This document shows positions 35,850 through 45,788 of a stretch of DNA of 64,000 nt, piece by piece. The stretch covers positions 1,902,137 to 1,966,136 of the forward strand of contig NZ_CP046640.1 in assembly GCF_017751145.1 (NCBI RefSeq), read 5' to 3'. Source of the stretch: Iocasia fonsfrigidae (GTDB taxonomy: Bacteria; Bacillota; Halanaerobiia; Halanaerobiales; DTU029). Numbering within the stretch: the first letter of the stretch is position 1; every line of letters starts with the position of its first letter. A program made the translations under genes and the position numbers. A model generated the notes under the pieces. It saw nothing but the letters and a program-made list of their open reading frames with translations, was not told the origin of the DNA and did not search any database.

Positions 35850-35878
35850 TTGACAGTATTATTTTATTATGCTAAACT
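35850..35878 (+). promoter_or_regulatory. Promoter for metK
   Basis: TTGACA (35850-35855) and TAAACT (35873-35878) are 17 bp apart, 55 bp before the metK start. The leader is too short for an S-box, and none of its motifs is seen. Confidence 0.6.
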
Positions 35879-35932
35879 AAAAATATTGTTTAAATTTCCA
35901 AAATAAAGTTTAATCCAAGGTGGTGTATAATC

Positions 35933-37114
35933 TTGACAGAGAGATATTTTTTCACCTCTGAATCAGTAACTGAGGGTCACCCAGATAAAGTGGCAGATCA
36001 GATATCTGATGCAGTGTTAGATGCTATTATAAGTAAGGACCCTATGGCCAGGGTTGCCTGCGAGTCATTTGTCACTACAGGTTTAATCCTTGTTTCTGGT
36101 GAGGTTTCAACTGATTGTTATGTAGATATTACTGAGATTGCCAGGAAGACTGTTAAGGAGATTGGTTATAATAGGGCTAAATTTGGGTTTGATGGTGATA
36201 CATGTGCTGTTTTAACGGCTATTGATGAGCAGTCTCCTGATATTGCCCTGGGTGTTAATAAAGCAATAGAGTCTAAGATGGGAGAAGAAGAAAATCAATT
36301 GGGTGCTGGAGATCAGGGGTTAATGTTTGGTTATGCCTGTAATGAAACAGATGAACTAATGCCCCTTTCTATAACCCTGGCCCATAAACTTGCCAGAAGA
36401 CTGGCTTTTGTTCGTAAAGATAAAATAATACCGTACTTAAGACCAGATGGCAAAACACAGGTTACAGTCGAATATATTGATGGGGCCCCGGTTAGAATAG
36501 ATAAAGTAGTTGTTTCTTCCCAGCATCATCCAGAGGTAGATAATAAGGAAATAAGTAATGATATTATTAAACATATCATCAAAGAGGTTATTCCAGAAAA
36601 ATTTATGGATGATAAGACTGAATTATTAATTAATCCTACAGGTAGATTTGTTATTGGAGGTCCTCATGGTGATACTGGCCTGACCGGTAGAAAGATTATT
36701 GTTGACACATATGGTGGTGCTGCTAGACATGGTGGTGGGGCTTTTTCTGGAAAAGACCCGACCAAGGTTGATCGTTCTGCTGCATATGCAGCCCGTTATG
36801 TTGCCAAAAATATAGTTGCAGCAGGATTAGCCGCTAGGTGTGAAGTTCAGCTTGCTTATGCTATTGGTGTTGCCCGACCTGTTTCTATTATGGTTGATAC
36901 ATTTGGAACAGGTAGGATAGATAATAATAAACTAGATAGTCTGGTAAAGAAGGTGTTTGATCTTAGACCAGAAAAAATTATAGAGGTTTTAAACCTTCGC
37001 CAACCAATCTATAAACAGGTCGCTAGCTATGGTCATTTTGGAAGGGCAGACCTTGATTTGCCCTGGGAGAGAATAGATAAGGCGGCTGTTTTAAAGAAAG
37101 AGGCTGGTTTATGA
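35933..37114 (+). CDS. metK: S-adenosylmethionine synthetase
   Basis: This 393-aa enzyme makes SAM from methionine and ATP. It shows [13 protein letters not shown] at the N-terminus, [12 protein letters not shown] in the ATP site, [13 protein letters not shown], and the [19 protein letters not shown] phosphate-binding block. Length is typical. TTG 35933 is behind AAGGTGGTG. It has its own promoter and is followed by a terminator, so it is a single-gene unit. It supplies SAM to RsmB, RlmN and RsmD encoded nearby. Confidence 0.95.
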   Translation: MTERYFFTSESVTEGHPDKVADQISDAVLDAIISKDPMARVACESFVTTGLILVSGEVSTDCYVDITEIARKTVKEIGYNRAKFGFDGDTCAVLTAIDEQSPDIALGVNKAIESKMGEEENQLGAGDQGLMFGYACNETDELMPLSITLAHKLARRLAFVRKDKIIPYLRPDGKTQVTVEYIDGAPVRIDKVVVSSQHHPEVDNKEISNDIIKHIIKEVIPEKFMDDKTELLINPTGRFVIGGPHGDTGLTGRKIIVDTYGGAARHGGGAFSGKDPTKVDRSAAYAARYVAKNIVAAGLAARCEVQLAYAIGVARPVSIMVDTFGTGRIDNNKLDSLVKKVFDLRPEKIIEVLNLRQPIYKQVASYGHFGRADLDLPWERIDKAAVLKKEAGL

Positions 37115-37128
37115 TATAGGCTTTTAAT

Positions 37129-37154
37129 ACCGGAGGTTATCCTTCGGTGTTTTT
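37129..37154 (+). terminator. Terminator after metK
   Basis: ACCGGAGG (37129-37136) pairs with CCTTCGGT (37141-37148), with one G-T pair and a TTAT loop, followed by GTTTTT. Confidence 0.82.
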
Positions 37155-37175
37155 CTTAGAATAAGAGGTGATAGA

Positions 37176-38234
37176 ATGGGAGATAGGTCAGAAAGTAAGG
37201 TTATTAATTTAAGTGCAGCATTTAAGGGACTGCGGTATGCGCTGATAATAAGTTTACTTATCTCAACAATACTTATATTATATACCATAGAGATTGATCA
37301 CCTTAGAGAAGCCATTTCCAGTATAAGCTTTAAAATGATTATTCTGTTGATGGTTTTATTATTGACAAACTGGTTGGCTGCTGGAGTCAGGTTAAAGGTA
37401 ATGGTTTTAACAGTTGGAGGTAATATTAGTCTTTTGGAAGGTATAATTATTTATCTGGGAGGCTCTTTCATTTCCAATGTTACTCCCTCTGCAACTGGTG
37501 GTGGTCCATATCAGATCTATATATTACATAAAAAGGGACTGACTGTTGGTCAGGGTACAATGGTTATTGTAATTAATTTTATTCTTAGAATTTCATTTTT
37601 CAGTATTGCAAGTTCTATGTTTCTATTATTTTTTAACAAATATATATCACCAGGGGTTATTCCATCTTATATTTTTTATATTGCCTTGGGTGTTGGTATG
37701 TTAATAACTATTTCAATCCTGGTACTAAGTCTTGTTCCAGGGGTAATAAATTATATTCTGGACTTTTTATTTAAAATCCAAAAAATAAGGACACTTGTTA
37801 AAAAGAGTTATCGGATAAAAAAATTGTTGGCCAGGGCCAAAAGAGAATTAAAGGAATTTCACCTTTCCCTTGAATTGTTATGGAAGAACAAAATCAGGCT
37901 ATTTTTAGTCTGTTTATATACTATTCTTTATTGGAGCTCATTATTTATGATTCTTCCGATTTTGTTGATTGGTCTTGGTTTAGAACCTTATTTTTTAAGG
38001 TCTTTTATTATGCAGACTATTTTCAACTTAGTAATACCGTATATGCCTACACCAGGAGCCAGTGGTATTGCTGAGATTGGTTTTGCTTCCTTATTTGTTT
38101 CTTTTATTCCTAAAGGACTAATTGGTTTGGTAACACTGGTCTGGAGATTTATTATCTATTATTTAGTATTAATCCTAGGTGGTTTTTTTGCCTTGCGGGA
38201 ATTAGGCTGGCAGAGGGGAAAAAGGAATGACTGA
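37176..38234 (+). CDS. Flippase-like membrane protein (lysylphosphatidylglycerol synthase transmembrane-domain family)
   Basis: This 352-aa protein has about eight hydrophobic segments and the family block NVTPSATGGGPYQIYILHKKG, followed by a late PTPGASGIAEIGFA block. These mark the UPF0104/COG0392 group, the membrane half of MprF-type proteins. Such stand-alone forms are predicted flippases for lipids or glycolipids; the substrate is unknown. There is no aminoacyl-transferase domain. The ATG is behind AAGAGGTGAT. It overlaps priA by 8 bp, so translation of priA is likely coupled to it. Confidence 0.82.
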   Translation: MGDRSESKVINLSAAFKGLRYALIISLLISTILILYTIEIDHLREAISSISFKMIILLMVLLLTNWLAAGVRLKVMVLTVGGNISLLEGIIIYLGGSFISNVTPSATGGGPYQIYILHKKGLTVGQGTMVIVINFILRISFFSIASSMFLLFFNKYISPGVIPSYIFYIALGVGMLITISILVLSLVPGVINYILDFLFKIQKIRTLVKKSYRIKKLLARAKRELKEFHLSLELLWKNKIRLFLVCLYTILYWSSLFMILPILLIGLGLEPYFLRSFIMQTIFNLVIPYMPTPGASGIAEIGFASLFVSFIPKGLIGLVTLVWRFIIYYLVLILGGFFALRELGWQRGKRND

Positions 38235-40464
38235 TTATGTGAAAATAATTGTTGATATACCCTTATCACATCTGGATAATAGTTATGATTATCGGGTGCC
38301 AAAGAAATATAAGGATATAATTAAAATAGGGCATGCAGTCAAGGTAAGGTTCGGCAACAGGATGGTAGTTGGTTTTGTAATAGGCTTTAGTAATACTACT
38401 GACCTGGATAAAGATAGAGTTAGGGATATAAGTTCTATTATAACAAAAGAAGAGTTATTTAATGAGGAAATGCTGGAATTATTTAAATGGATGGCTTCAT
38501 ATTATAAATGCCTTCTGGTTAAAGTAATAAAATCAGCTATTCCCACTGGTGTAATAACAGGAAAAGTCAAAAAGAAAAGGGTCCGATTTCTTAGCTTAAA
38601 TCAAAATCAGGAAGAGACTGATAGAATAATAAATGAACTGAGGAAAAAAGCCCCTAAACAGAAAGAGATTCTGGAGTTTTTATTAGCTAATGATGAGTAT
38701 CTAAGTACAAGTCAACTGGCAGAGCGGGTTAGTACTTCAGCAGGGACTGTGAGCAGGTTGATAAAAAAGGGTTATTTAAAATATGAGGAGAAGATCAGTA
38801 GAAGAAGACCGTATTTTAAGAAAAGCAGTCCTGGCAGCAGCAAACCGGAATTAACCAAAGAACAGCAAGAAGTAATTAACAAGATATTAGTTAATATAAA
38901 AGGGAATAAAACAGATAGCTATTTATTACATGGTGTTACTGGTAGTGGCAAAACTGAGGTATATCTGCGTATAATAGAAGAAGGTCTCAGTAGGGGTAAG
39001 GGTGCTATAGTACTTGTCCCTGAAATTTCTCTTACTCCCATGATGGTCAGGATATTTTATCAGCGTTTTGGTGATAAAATAGCTGTTCTTCACAGTAATT
39101 TATCACTTGGGGAACGTTATGATGAATGGAGAAGGCTGTATTATGGAGAGGCTTTAATAGCCATTGGGGCAAGATCAGCGGTTTTTGCTCCAGTAAAAAA
39201 CTGTGGTCTGATTATAATTGATGAGGAACATGAGACATCATATAAACAGGGTGAAAACCCTTATTACCATGCACGTGAAGTAGCCTTAAAAAGGGTAAAA
39301 TTAAGTGGGGGGGTAGTGATTCTTGGTTCTGCTACTCCTTCATTGGAGAGTTATTATTATGCTCAAGAGGGTAAATTTAAATATCTGGCTTTGACCGAGA
39401 GAATCAATGCAGAAGAAATGCCACCTGTTAGTATTATTGATATGAGGGAAGAACTAAGAAACGGTAATACCTCTATCTTTAGTACCAGTCTAAAAAAGGC
39501 AATCAACAATTCACTATTAAAAAAAGAACAGGTCTTAATTTTTTTAAATAGAAGGGGATATGCAAATTTTATACTTTGCCGGGAATGTGGGCATGTTATA
39601 AAATGTAAAAACTGTGATATATCACTTACCTATCATGAATCTGAAAATAGTCTGCGCTGTCATTATTGTGATTTTACTAGTATTGTTCCCCGAAACTGCC
39701 CTGCCTGTGGTAGTGTGTTTATCAAAAAATTTGGTATTGGTACTGAAAGAATCGAAGAGGAGTTAAAAAAGGAATTTACCGGTGCTGTTATTGAGAGAAT
39801 GGATGTTGATACAACTACCAGAAAGGGGTCACACTATGAAATATTAGAGCGGATCGAAAAAGGGGAGACAGATATACTGGTAGGTACCCAAATGATTGCT
39901 AAGGGACATGATTATCCTAATATATCTGTAGTAGGTGTTATTACAGCAGACAATATTCTTAATTTACCTGATTTCCGTTCGGGAGAGAGGACCTTTCAAT
40001 TGCTGACTCAGGTTGCTGGAAGGACTGGACGCGGTAGTAAAAATGGTGAAGTTATTATACAGACTTATACTCCAGAACACTATAGTATTATCGCAGCCAG
40101 TAAACATGATTATTTACAATTCTATAATCAAGAGATAAATTCAAGGAAGAAACTCTTTTATCCCCCCTTTTCACAACTGGTAAATATTATTATTCAGGGT
40201 TATCAAGAACAAGGAGTAGTTAAAGCCGCTGAGCAACTTAATGTCTTTCTAAAAGATTATCAGCAATATATCAAAGAAATATTAGGGCCTTCACCTGCCC
40301 CTATAAATAAACTGCGTAATCGTTACAGATGGCAGATTATTTTAAAAATACAGGGATGGGCAAAGAGGAATTTTATCCTGGCAGAAACAAGGAGTAAATT
40401 TCTACCCGAACAGGATAAGGAGATTGGTTTTATTATTGATGTTGATCCTATTAAAATGTTATAA
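38227..40464 (+). CDS. priA: Primosomal protein N' (replication restart helicase)
   Basis: This 745-aa superfamily 2 helicase reloads the replisome at stalled forks. An N-terminal 3'-end-binding domain is followed by Walker A GVTGSGKTEVY, DEEHETSYK and GSATPSLESYY. Zinc-binding cysteine pairs appear in CRECGHVIKCKNC, CHYCDF and CPACGS. Late helicase motifs include GTQMIAKGHDYP and QVAGRTGRG. Length is typical. ATG 38227 overlaps the end of the membrane protein gene. It begins the priA-def-fmt run conserved in Firmicutes. Confidence 0.95.
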   Translation: MTDYVKIIVDIPLSHLDNSYDYRVPKKYKDIIKIGHAVKVRFGNRMVVGFVIGFSNTTDLDKDRVRDISSIITKEELFNEEMLELFKWMASYYKCLLVKVIKSAIPTGVITGKVKKKRVRFLSLNQNQEETDRIINELRKKAPKQKEILEFLLANDEYLSTSQLAERVSTSAGTVSRLIKKGYLKYEEKISRRRPYFKKSSPGSSKPELTKEQQEVINKILVNIKGNKTDSYLLHGVTGSGKTEVYLRIIEEGLSRGKGAIVLVPEISLTPMMVRIFYQRFGDKIAVLHSNLSLGERYDEWRRLYYGEALIAIGARSAVFAPVKNCGLIIIDEEHETSYKQGENPYYHAREVALKRVKLSGGVVILGSATPSLESYYYAQEGKFKYLALTERINAEEMPPVSIIDMREELRNGNTSIFSTSLKKAINNSLLKKEQVLIFLNRRGYANFILCRECGHVIKCKNCDISLTYHESENSLRCHYCDFTSIVPRNCPACGSVFIKKFGIGTERIEEELKKEFTGAVIERMDVDTTTRKGSHYEILERIEKGETDILVGTQMIAKGHDYPNISVVGVITADNILNLPDFRSGERTFQLLTQVAGRTGRGSKNGEVIIQTYTPEHYSIIAASKHDYLQFYNQEINSRKKLFYPPFSQLVNIIIQGYQEQGVVKAAEQLNVFLKDYQQYIKEILGPSPAPINKLRNRYRWQIILKIQGWAKRNFILAETRSKFLPEQDKEIGFIIDVDPIKML

Positions 40465-40486
40465 TAAAATTCTGGAGGTGAATTAT

Positions 40487-40945
40487 ATGGCTATTTTACC
40501 GATTAGAAAAGTTGGTGATCCGGTTTTAAGGAGTAAGGCCAGAAAGGTCAAGGAAGTTACAGAAAAAACAAGGGAATTAATAGAAAATATGGCTGAGACT
40601 ATGTATGATGCCCCTGGTTCAGGTTTGGCTGCACCACAGGTTGGTATCTTACAGCAGATTATTACTATTGATGCAGATGATGGCAGAGGCTTAATAGCAT
40701 TGATTAACCCAGAAATTCTTACTGTTTCAGATGAAAAGATAATTATGGAAGAGGCTTGTCTGAGTGTCCCGGGTGAAAAAGGGGATGTTATTCGGCCTAG
40801 ACGTGTTACAGTAAAGGGTTTAAATAAAGATAATGAAGAAATTGTAATTGAAGCTGATAAATATTTGGCTAGGGTTTTACAGCACGAGATAGATCATCTA
40901 AATGGTATATTATTTATTGATAAGTTAGGAAACAGTCTGAGGTGA
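40487..40945 (+). CDS. def: Peptide deformylase
   Basis: This 152-aa metalloenzyme removes the N-formyl group from new proteins. Three motifs are complete: GSGLAAPQVG (44-53), EACLS with C91, and QHEIDHLNG with H133, E134 and H137. I chose ATG 40487 with GGAGGTGA upstream; the longer frame to 40424 lies inside priA. fmt follows after 1 bp, joining formylation and deformylation in one unit. Confidence 0.95.
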   Translation: MAILPIRKVGDPVLRSKARKVKEVTEKTRELIENMAETMYDAPGSGLAAPQVGILQQIITIDADDGRGLIALINPEILTVSDEKIIMEEACLSVPGEKGDVIRPRRVTVKGLNKDNEEIVIEADKYLARVLQHEIDHLNGILFIDKLGNSLR

Positions 40946-40946
40946 T

Positions 40947-41897
40947 ATGATGAAGGTAATTTTTATGGGGACACCTGATTTTGCTGTATATAGTCTTGAA
41001 AAACTGGCAGGTGATCAGGAAATAAAAATTAAAGGGGTTGTTACACAACCTGATCGAAAAAAGGGCAGAGGGATGAAATTACAATCCTCTCCAGTAAAAA
41101 AAACAGCCTTGAAGCTGGGTTTAAATCTTTTGCAGACAGATAATGTTAATAGTCCTAATTTTATAGCAGAACTCAAAGAATTAGAACCTGATATAATTGT
41201 TGTGGTTGCCTTTGGACAAAAATTAAGTAGTGAATTCCTTGCTATACCGAGCTGTGGATGTGTTAATTTACACGCCTCATTATTACCACAATATAGAGGC
41301 TCCAGTCCGATAAATAAAGTGATTATAGATGGTAATACTATTACTGGTGTTAGCACAATGTATATGGATGAGGGCTGGGATACTGGTGATATAATATATA
41401 AAAAAGAAGTACCAATAGAGAAGGCTGATACTGCCGGCACCTTACATGATAAACTGGCAGTGGCTGGTGCTGATCTTCTGCTGAAAACTATTCTTGATAT
41501 TGCGAAAAGAACAGCTCCCAGGGAAAAACAGGATGATAGTCTGGCCTCTTTTGCTTATAAGTTAGTCAAGAGTGATGGTGAGATAGACTGGAGTAAAGAG
41601 GCCAAATCTGTTTATAACCATGTAAGGGGAATGAATCCCTGGCCCGGGGCTTTTACTCATTATCAGGGGGAATTAATTAAAATCTGGCAGGTCAGTATTG
41701 TTGAAGATAATAAATATATTAATAATGATAAATCAGTAGGGGAAATACTGGTTGCTGATGAGCAAAATGGTTTACTTGTTATGACAGGAAAGGGACTAAT
41801 TAGTCTAGAAAAAATTCAGCTAGCAGGCAAACAGAGGATGCTGGTCGAGGAATTTTTACGCGGCTATGATTTATTGCCGGGGAGTAAGTTTAAATAA
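40947..41897 (+). CDS. fmt: Methionyl-tRNA formyltransferase
   Basis: This 316-aa enzyme formylates initiator Met-tRNA. The N-terminal formyltransferase fold shows FMGTPDFAV, NLHASLLPQYRGSSP (Asn and His of the active site) and DEGWDTGDI. The C-terminal OB-like domain follows, with WPGAFT. Two adjacent ATG codons (40947, 40950) could start it. It is adjacent to def. Confidence 0.95.
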   Translation: MMKVIFMGTPDFAVYSLEKLAGDQEIKIKGVVTQPDRKKGRGMKLQSSPVKKTALKLGLNLLQTDNVNSPNFIAELKELEPDIIVVVAFGQKLSSEFLAIPSCGCVNLHASLLPQYRGSSPINKVIIDGNTITGVSTMYMDEGWDTGDIIYKKEVPIEKADTAGTLHDKLAVAGADLLLKTILDIAKRTAPREKQDDSLASFAYKLVKSDGEIDWSKEAKSVYNHVRGMNPWPGAFTHYQGELIKIWQVSIVEDNKYINNDKSVGEILVADEQNGLLVMTGKGLISLEKIQLAGKQRMLVEEFLRGYDLLPGSKFK

Positions 41898-41941
41898 AGA
41901 TGGTTTTCTTATTTTAAGTATCTTAAGAAGGGGGTTAAGAA

Positions 41942-42637
41942 ATGTATTTTCCACTTTTTTATGATCCAACAATTATTATAATAATACCTGCCTTTTTGTT
42001 GGCCATTTATGCTCAGTATAAGGTTAAGGGGACATTTAACAAATACAATAAAATTTACTCTAACTCTGGTTTAACAGGGGCAGAGGCTGCTCGCAAATTG
42101 CTGTCTAAACAGGGAATTACTGATGTGGCAGTACAACAAATTGAAGGTAGGCTTGCTGATCATTATGACCCTCAAAAAAAAGTTTTAAATCTATCAAGAG
42201 AAGTATATGGTAATAATTCTCTGGCTGCTATTGGCGTGGCTGCTCATGAGGCTGGGCATGCTATTCAGGATGCTAGAGATTATAGACCACTTAAAATTAG
42301 GGCCAGTTTAGTTCCAGCTGCTAATATTGGCTCAAGTATGGGGTTGCCATTAGCCCTTTTTGGTTTTTTTATCAGGGCAGATTTTATGATTATGCTTGGT
42401 TTAGTATTATTCCTGGGTGCTTTTTTATTTCATTTAGTGACCTTGCCAGTTGAATTTAATGCCAGCAATAGGGCTATTAACTTACTAAGTAAAAATAAGT
42501 ACCTAACAGGAAAAGAACTACAGGGTGCTAAAAAGGTTTTACGCAGTGCAGCCTTTACCTATGTAGCTGCAACACTGGTAGCCCTGGCTAATTTATTAAG
42601 AATCTTAATGCTATTTGGTATGGGCCGGGATGATTAA
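41942..42637 (+). CDS. Zinc metallopeptidase, YugP-like membrane protein
   Basis: This 231-aa protein has the HEAGH zinc motif at about residues 102-106 (AAHEAGHAIQDA), a later VEFNASNRA block supplying the third ligand, and three or four hydrophobic segments. This matches the neutral zinc metallopeptidase family PF04298, often next to fmt and rsmB in clostridia. The substrate is unknown. ATG is behind AAGGGGG. It sits 44 bp after fmt and 17 bp before rsmB. Confidence 0.88.
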   Translation: MYFPLFYDPTIIIIIPAFLLAIYAQYKVKGTFNKYNKIYSNSGLTGAEAARKLLSKQGITDVAVQQIEGRLADHYDPQKKVLNLSREVYGNNSLAAIGVAAHEAGHAIQDARDYRPLKIRASLVPAANIGSSMGLPLALFGFFIRADFMIMLGLVLFLGAFLFHLVTLPVEFNASNRAINLLSKNKYLTGKELQGAKKVLRSAAFTYVAATLVALANLLRILMLFGMGRDD

Positions 42638-42654
42638 AGGAGAATATATAGTTA

Positions 42655-43995
42655 ATGACTATCCGAAGAGATGCACTTACTATACTTGAAGAAATAAAAG
42701 ATGGTGCTTATTCAAATATTGTACTTTCCAGAAGACTGCCCCGGATCCTTGATAAAAGGGACAGAGCTTTACTGACAGAAATTGTTTATGGGGTATTACG
42801 ATATAAAAATAGACTGGATTACTATATTATTAAATTATCAAATAGACCTCTAAAAAAAATAGACAGTGCTGTTTTAACTGCCCTTAGGATGGGTATATAT
42901 CAGCTGCTTTTTCTTGAACGGATACCTGATCGGGCAGCTGTTTATGAGACAGTTAATGCCTTAAAAGGTCTGACACATCAAGGTGGTATAAGATTTGCTA
43001 ATGCTTTATTACGGGGGTTTATTAGAAAAAAAAAGCAGGTATTATTTCCTGATAAGGAAAACGACCCTATATCATACCTGGTTCATTATCATTCACACCC
43101 CCGCTGGCTTGTTGAATTATGGCTTAAACAATATGGTTTTACCCGCACATTAAAACTGTGCAGCTTAAATAACCAGCCTCCAGGTCTATATATCAGGATG
43201 AATACTTTGAAAATACATTCCAGAGAATTTATACAGACCTTTGTAACTGACCAAATAGGGTTAACAGCAGAACCGGTCAATGGTTCATACCAGTTGAAGG
43301 GTTTTAATTCTATTACTGAACTGCCTTTATTTAATGACGGAGGATTTATTATTCAGGGTCCTGCTGCTACTCTGGCCGGATTATTACTGGGGGTTAGACC
43401 AGGTATGCGTGTTCTGGATATGGCTGCTGCCCCTGGTGGTAAAACCACTCACCTGGCTGAGTTAATGGATAATCAGGGTAGTATCATTGCCCTGGATATC
43501 TATCAACATAAACTAAAATTGATTGAAGAAAATTGTCAGCGTATGGGTGTAAAAATTGTCAAAACTGTTAAGAATGATGGTAGGGAATATAGGGATAATA
43601 AGAAGTTTGATATGATTTTGGTTGATGCACCGTGTTCTGGCCTGGGATTGATTCGTCAGAAACCGGAGATAAAATGGAATAAAAGTCAACAGAATATTAA
43701 AGAGATTATTAAAATACAGAGGGAATTACTGCTCAATGCCGTACAGTTAGTTAAAAAGAATGGTTTGATATTATATACTACATGTACCCTTAATAGTAGT
43801 GAAAACCAGGATATAATAAATGACATACTTTCTGCCCACCAAAGAAAACTGGAATTAATTGATTTAAGTAAAGATTTGGCAGAACTGGGACTGGCCAAAA
43901 CATATCCGGTTGATAGTAATGGCTTTCTGGAAATGTTTCCACCAGAAAGTATAACAGAGGGTTTTTTTATGGCCAAACTTAAAAAGGTAAAATAG
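42655..43995 (+). CDS. rsmB: 16S rRNA (cytosine-967-C5)-methyltransferase
   Basis: This 446-aa enzyme methylates C967 in the 30S head. The N-terminal NusB-like domain (about 1-140) shows DKRDRALLTEIVYG. The SAM domain has AAAPGGKTTHLAE, and the catalytic Cys motifs are DAPCSGLG and YTTCTLN, both intact. Length is typical. ATG 42655 follows AAAGGAG. It is followed by rlmN after 12 bp. Confidence 0.94.
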   Translation: MTIRRDALTILEEIKDGAYSNIVLSRRLPRILDKRDRALLTEIVYGVLRYKNRLDYYIIKLSNRPLKKIDSAVLTALRMGIYQLLFLERIPDRAAVYETVNALKGLTHQGGIRFANALLRGFIRKKKQVLFPDKENDPISYLVHYHSHPRWLVELWLKQYGFTRTLKLCSLNNQPPGLYIRMNTLKIHSREFIQTFVTDQIGLTAEPVNGSYQLKGFNSITELPLFNDGGFIIQGPAATLAGLLLGVRPGMRVLDMAAAPGGKTTHLAELMDNQGSIIALDIYQHKLKLIEENCQRMGVKIVKTVKNDGREYRDNKKFDMILVDAPCSGLGLIRQKPEIKWNKSQQNIKEIIKIQRELLLNAVQLVKKNGLILYTTCTLNSSENQDIINDILSAHQRKLELIDLSKDLAELGLAKTYPVDSNGFLEMFPPESITEGFFMAKLKKVK

Positions 43996-44007
43996 AAGGG
44001 ATTTTTA

Positions 44008-45054
44008 ATGAATAAGCAGGATTTAAAGTCTTTAAAAAGAAATGAATTAAGTAAATGGTTTGCTAAAAATGGTTTTCCAGCTTTTCGAGCAGAACAGGTC
44101 TTTAACTGGTTGTATAAGAATGGTATTGACTGTTTTGAAGATATGTCTAATTTACCTGCTGATTTGATTGACTATTTAAAGGAGAAAGCATATTTTGAAA
44201 GGCTTATTAAGGTTGATACTATTGAGGCTGAAGATGGTACTATCAAGTATTTATGGGGTTTATCTGATGCAGAGCAGATAGAGAGTGTATATCTGCCTTT
44301 TGCTGATGGGAGAAATAGTATCTGTATTTCCAGCCAGCTAGGTTGCCAGATGGGATGTAGTTTTTGTGCAACCGGTAAAAGTGGGTTTATCAGAAATCTT
44401 ACTACAGGTGAGATTGTTGACCAGGCATTTCAGATGCAGAAAGATATAAGTAAAGCTGCTTATGGAGAACCTAGAATCTCCAATATAGTTTTTATGGGTA
44501 TGGGGGAACCATTAGAAAACTTAGAGGCGGTCATGAAGGCTGTTAATATATTTAATGATGAAAAGGGTTTTAATATTGGTATGAGAAAAATTACTATTTC
44601 AAGCTCGGGTATTGTTCCTGCTATCAGAAAATTAGCAGACCTTGAAGCACAGTTAGTACTGGCTATTTCATTAAATGCCCCGGTAAATAGCCTGCGTAAC
44701 AGACTTATGCCGATTAATAAGAAATACCCTTTAGATGAACTATTATCAGCAGTACGTTATTATATTAATAAAACTAATCGTAGGGTTAGTTTTGAATATG
44801 TTTTAATAAATGGGATTAATGATACAATAGAAATGGCAGAGAAAACGGCTGATTTACTAAAAGGCTATTTGTGTCATGTAAATCTAATTCCTTTAAACCC
44901 GGTTGTTGGTTTTGGTTTTCAGGGACCTGGCAGGGAAAATATGATTGATTTTAAAGGAATTTTAGAAGAGAGAGGAATTGAGTGTACTATTAGACAGGAA
45001 AGAGGTTCCGAGATACAGGCTGCCTGTGGACAGTTGCGTCACCTTAATAAATAA
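44008..45054 (+). CDS. rlmN: Dual-specificity 23S rRNA/tRNA (adenine-C2)-methyltransferase RlmN
   Basis: This 348-aa radical SAM enzyme methylates A2503 of 23S rRNA and A37 of some tRNAs. The Fe-S motif CQMGCSFC is present with GKSGFIRNLT downstream. MGMGEPLEN follows, and a C-terminal IRQERGSEIQAACGQL carries the second methyl-carrying Cys. Cfr is less likely given this synteny. ATG 44008 follows GAAGGG. Confidence 0.94.
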   Translation: MNKQDLKSLKRNELSKWFAKNGFPAFRAEQVFNWLYKNGIDCFEDMSNLPADLIDYLKEKAYFERLIKVDTIEAEDGTIKYLWGLSDAEQIESVYLPFADGRNSICISSQLGCQMGCSFCATGKSGFIRNLTTGEIVDQAFQMQKDISKAAYGEPRISNIVFMGMGEPLENLEAVMKAVNIFNDEKGFNIGMRKITISSSGIVPAIRKLADLEAQLVLAISLNAPVNSLRNRLMPINKKYPLDELLSAVRYYINKTNRRVSFEYVLINGINDTIEMAEKTADLLKGYLCHVNLIPLNPVVGFGFQGPGRENMIDFKGILEERGIECTIRQERGSEIQAACGQLRHLNK

Positions 45055-45066
45055 GGGGTGGATAAG

Positions 45067-45774
45067 ATGCAATACAAGATTTATACAAATATAGGTAAGG
45101 TTCGGGATGATAATGAAGATAGCTATTTGGTTAAAATGGAACCATACCCTTTGATAGCAGTTGCTGACGGCATGGGGGGGCATAGTGCTGGGGAGGTGGC
45201 CAGTAAACTGGCGGTTGATTTTATAAATGAATATAATTTTGTTTTTCAAAATAACCTTTTAAAGGAAATAGAAGATAGTATTAATGCCGCAAACATGAAT
45301 ATTCACAAGCTTGGAAATCAAAAGCAGGAGTATCGTGATATGGGTACAACTCTTTCAATGGGTATAATCTACCAAAATTCTTTATATATTGGACATGTAG
45401 GAGATAGTAGAATATATCTTTTCAGGGATAATACTGGCAAACAACTAACCACTGATCATTCCCTGGTAAATCAACTACTTAAAAATAATCAAATAACATG
45501 TAAAGAGGCCTTTAATCATCCACAACGACATATAATTACCCAGGCATTGGGTACTTCTAGTAACTTAAAGGTTGAGACCAAAAAGGTTTCCTTACAGAAT
45601 AATGATATCCTGTTATTCTGTACTGACGGTTTAAGTGATATGGTTAAATTTAATATTATTGAAGAGTTGTATCAGAGTCATTCTAATCTAAAAGAGTTAA
45701 GTAATAATTTGGGAGAAAAGGCCCTGGAAAATGGTGGTAATGATAATATTACATTTATTCTCTTCCGGGTATAA
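45067..45774 (+). CDS. prpC: PP2C-family Ser/Thr protein phosphatase
   Basis: This 235-aa phosphatase reverses PrkC phosphorylation. It has the PP2C metal residues in VRDDNEDS, VADGMGGHSAGE, GHVGDSRIYLF, LTTDHSL and CTDGLSDMV, ending in GGNDNITFIL. I chose ATG 45067 with AAGGGGTGG upstream over GTG 45058. The kinase gene starts 14 bp downstream, the usual phosphatase-kinase pair. Confidence 0.94.
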   Translation: MQYKIYTNIGKVRDDNEDSYLVKMEPYPLIAVADGMGGHSAGEVASKLAVDFINEYNFVFQNNLLKEIEDSINAANMNIHKLGNQKQEYRDMGTTLSMGIIYQNSLYIGHVGDSRIYLFRDNTGKQLTTDHSLVNQLLKNNQITCKEAFNHPQRHIITQALGTSSNLKVETKKVSLQNNDILLFCTDGLSDMVKFNIIEELYQSHSNLKELSNNLGEKALENGGNDNITFILFRV

Positions 45775-45788
45775 TATGGGGTGTAAGC

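Noticed and set aside
35807-35932. S-box (SAM riboswitch) before metK
   Set aside because: The leader after the promoter is too short and lacks the conserved core.
41015-41440. 141-codon open frame on the minus strand
   Set aside because: It is fully inside fmt in the opposite direction, with no family resemblance.
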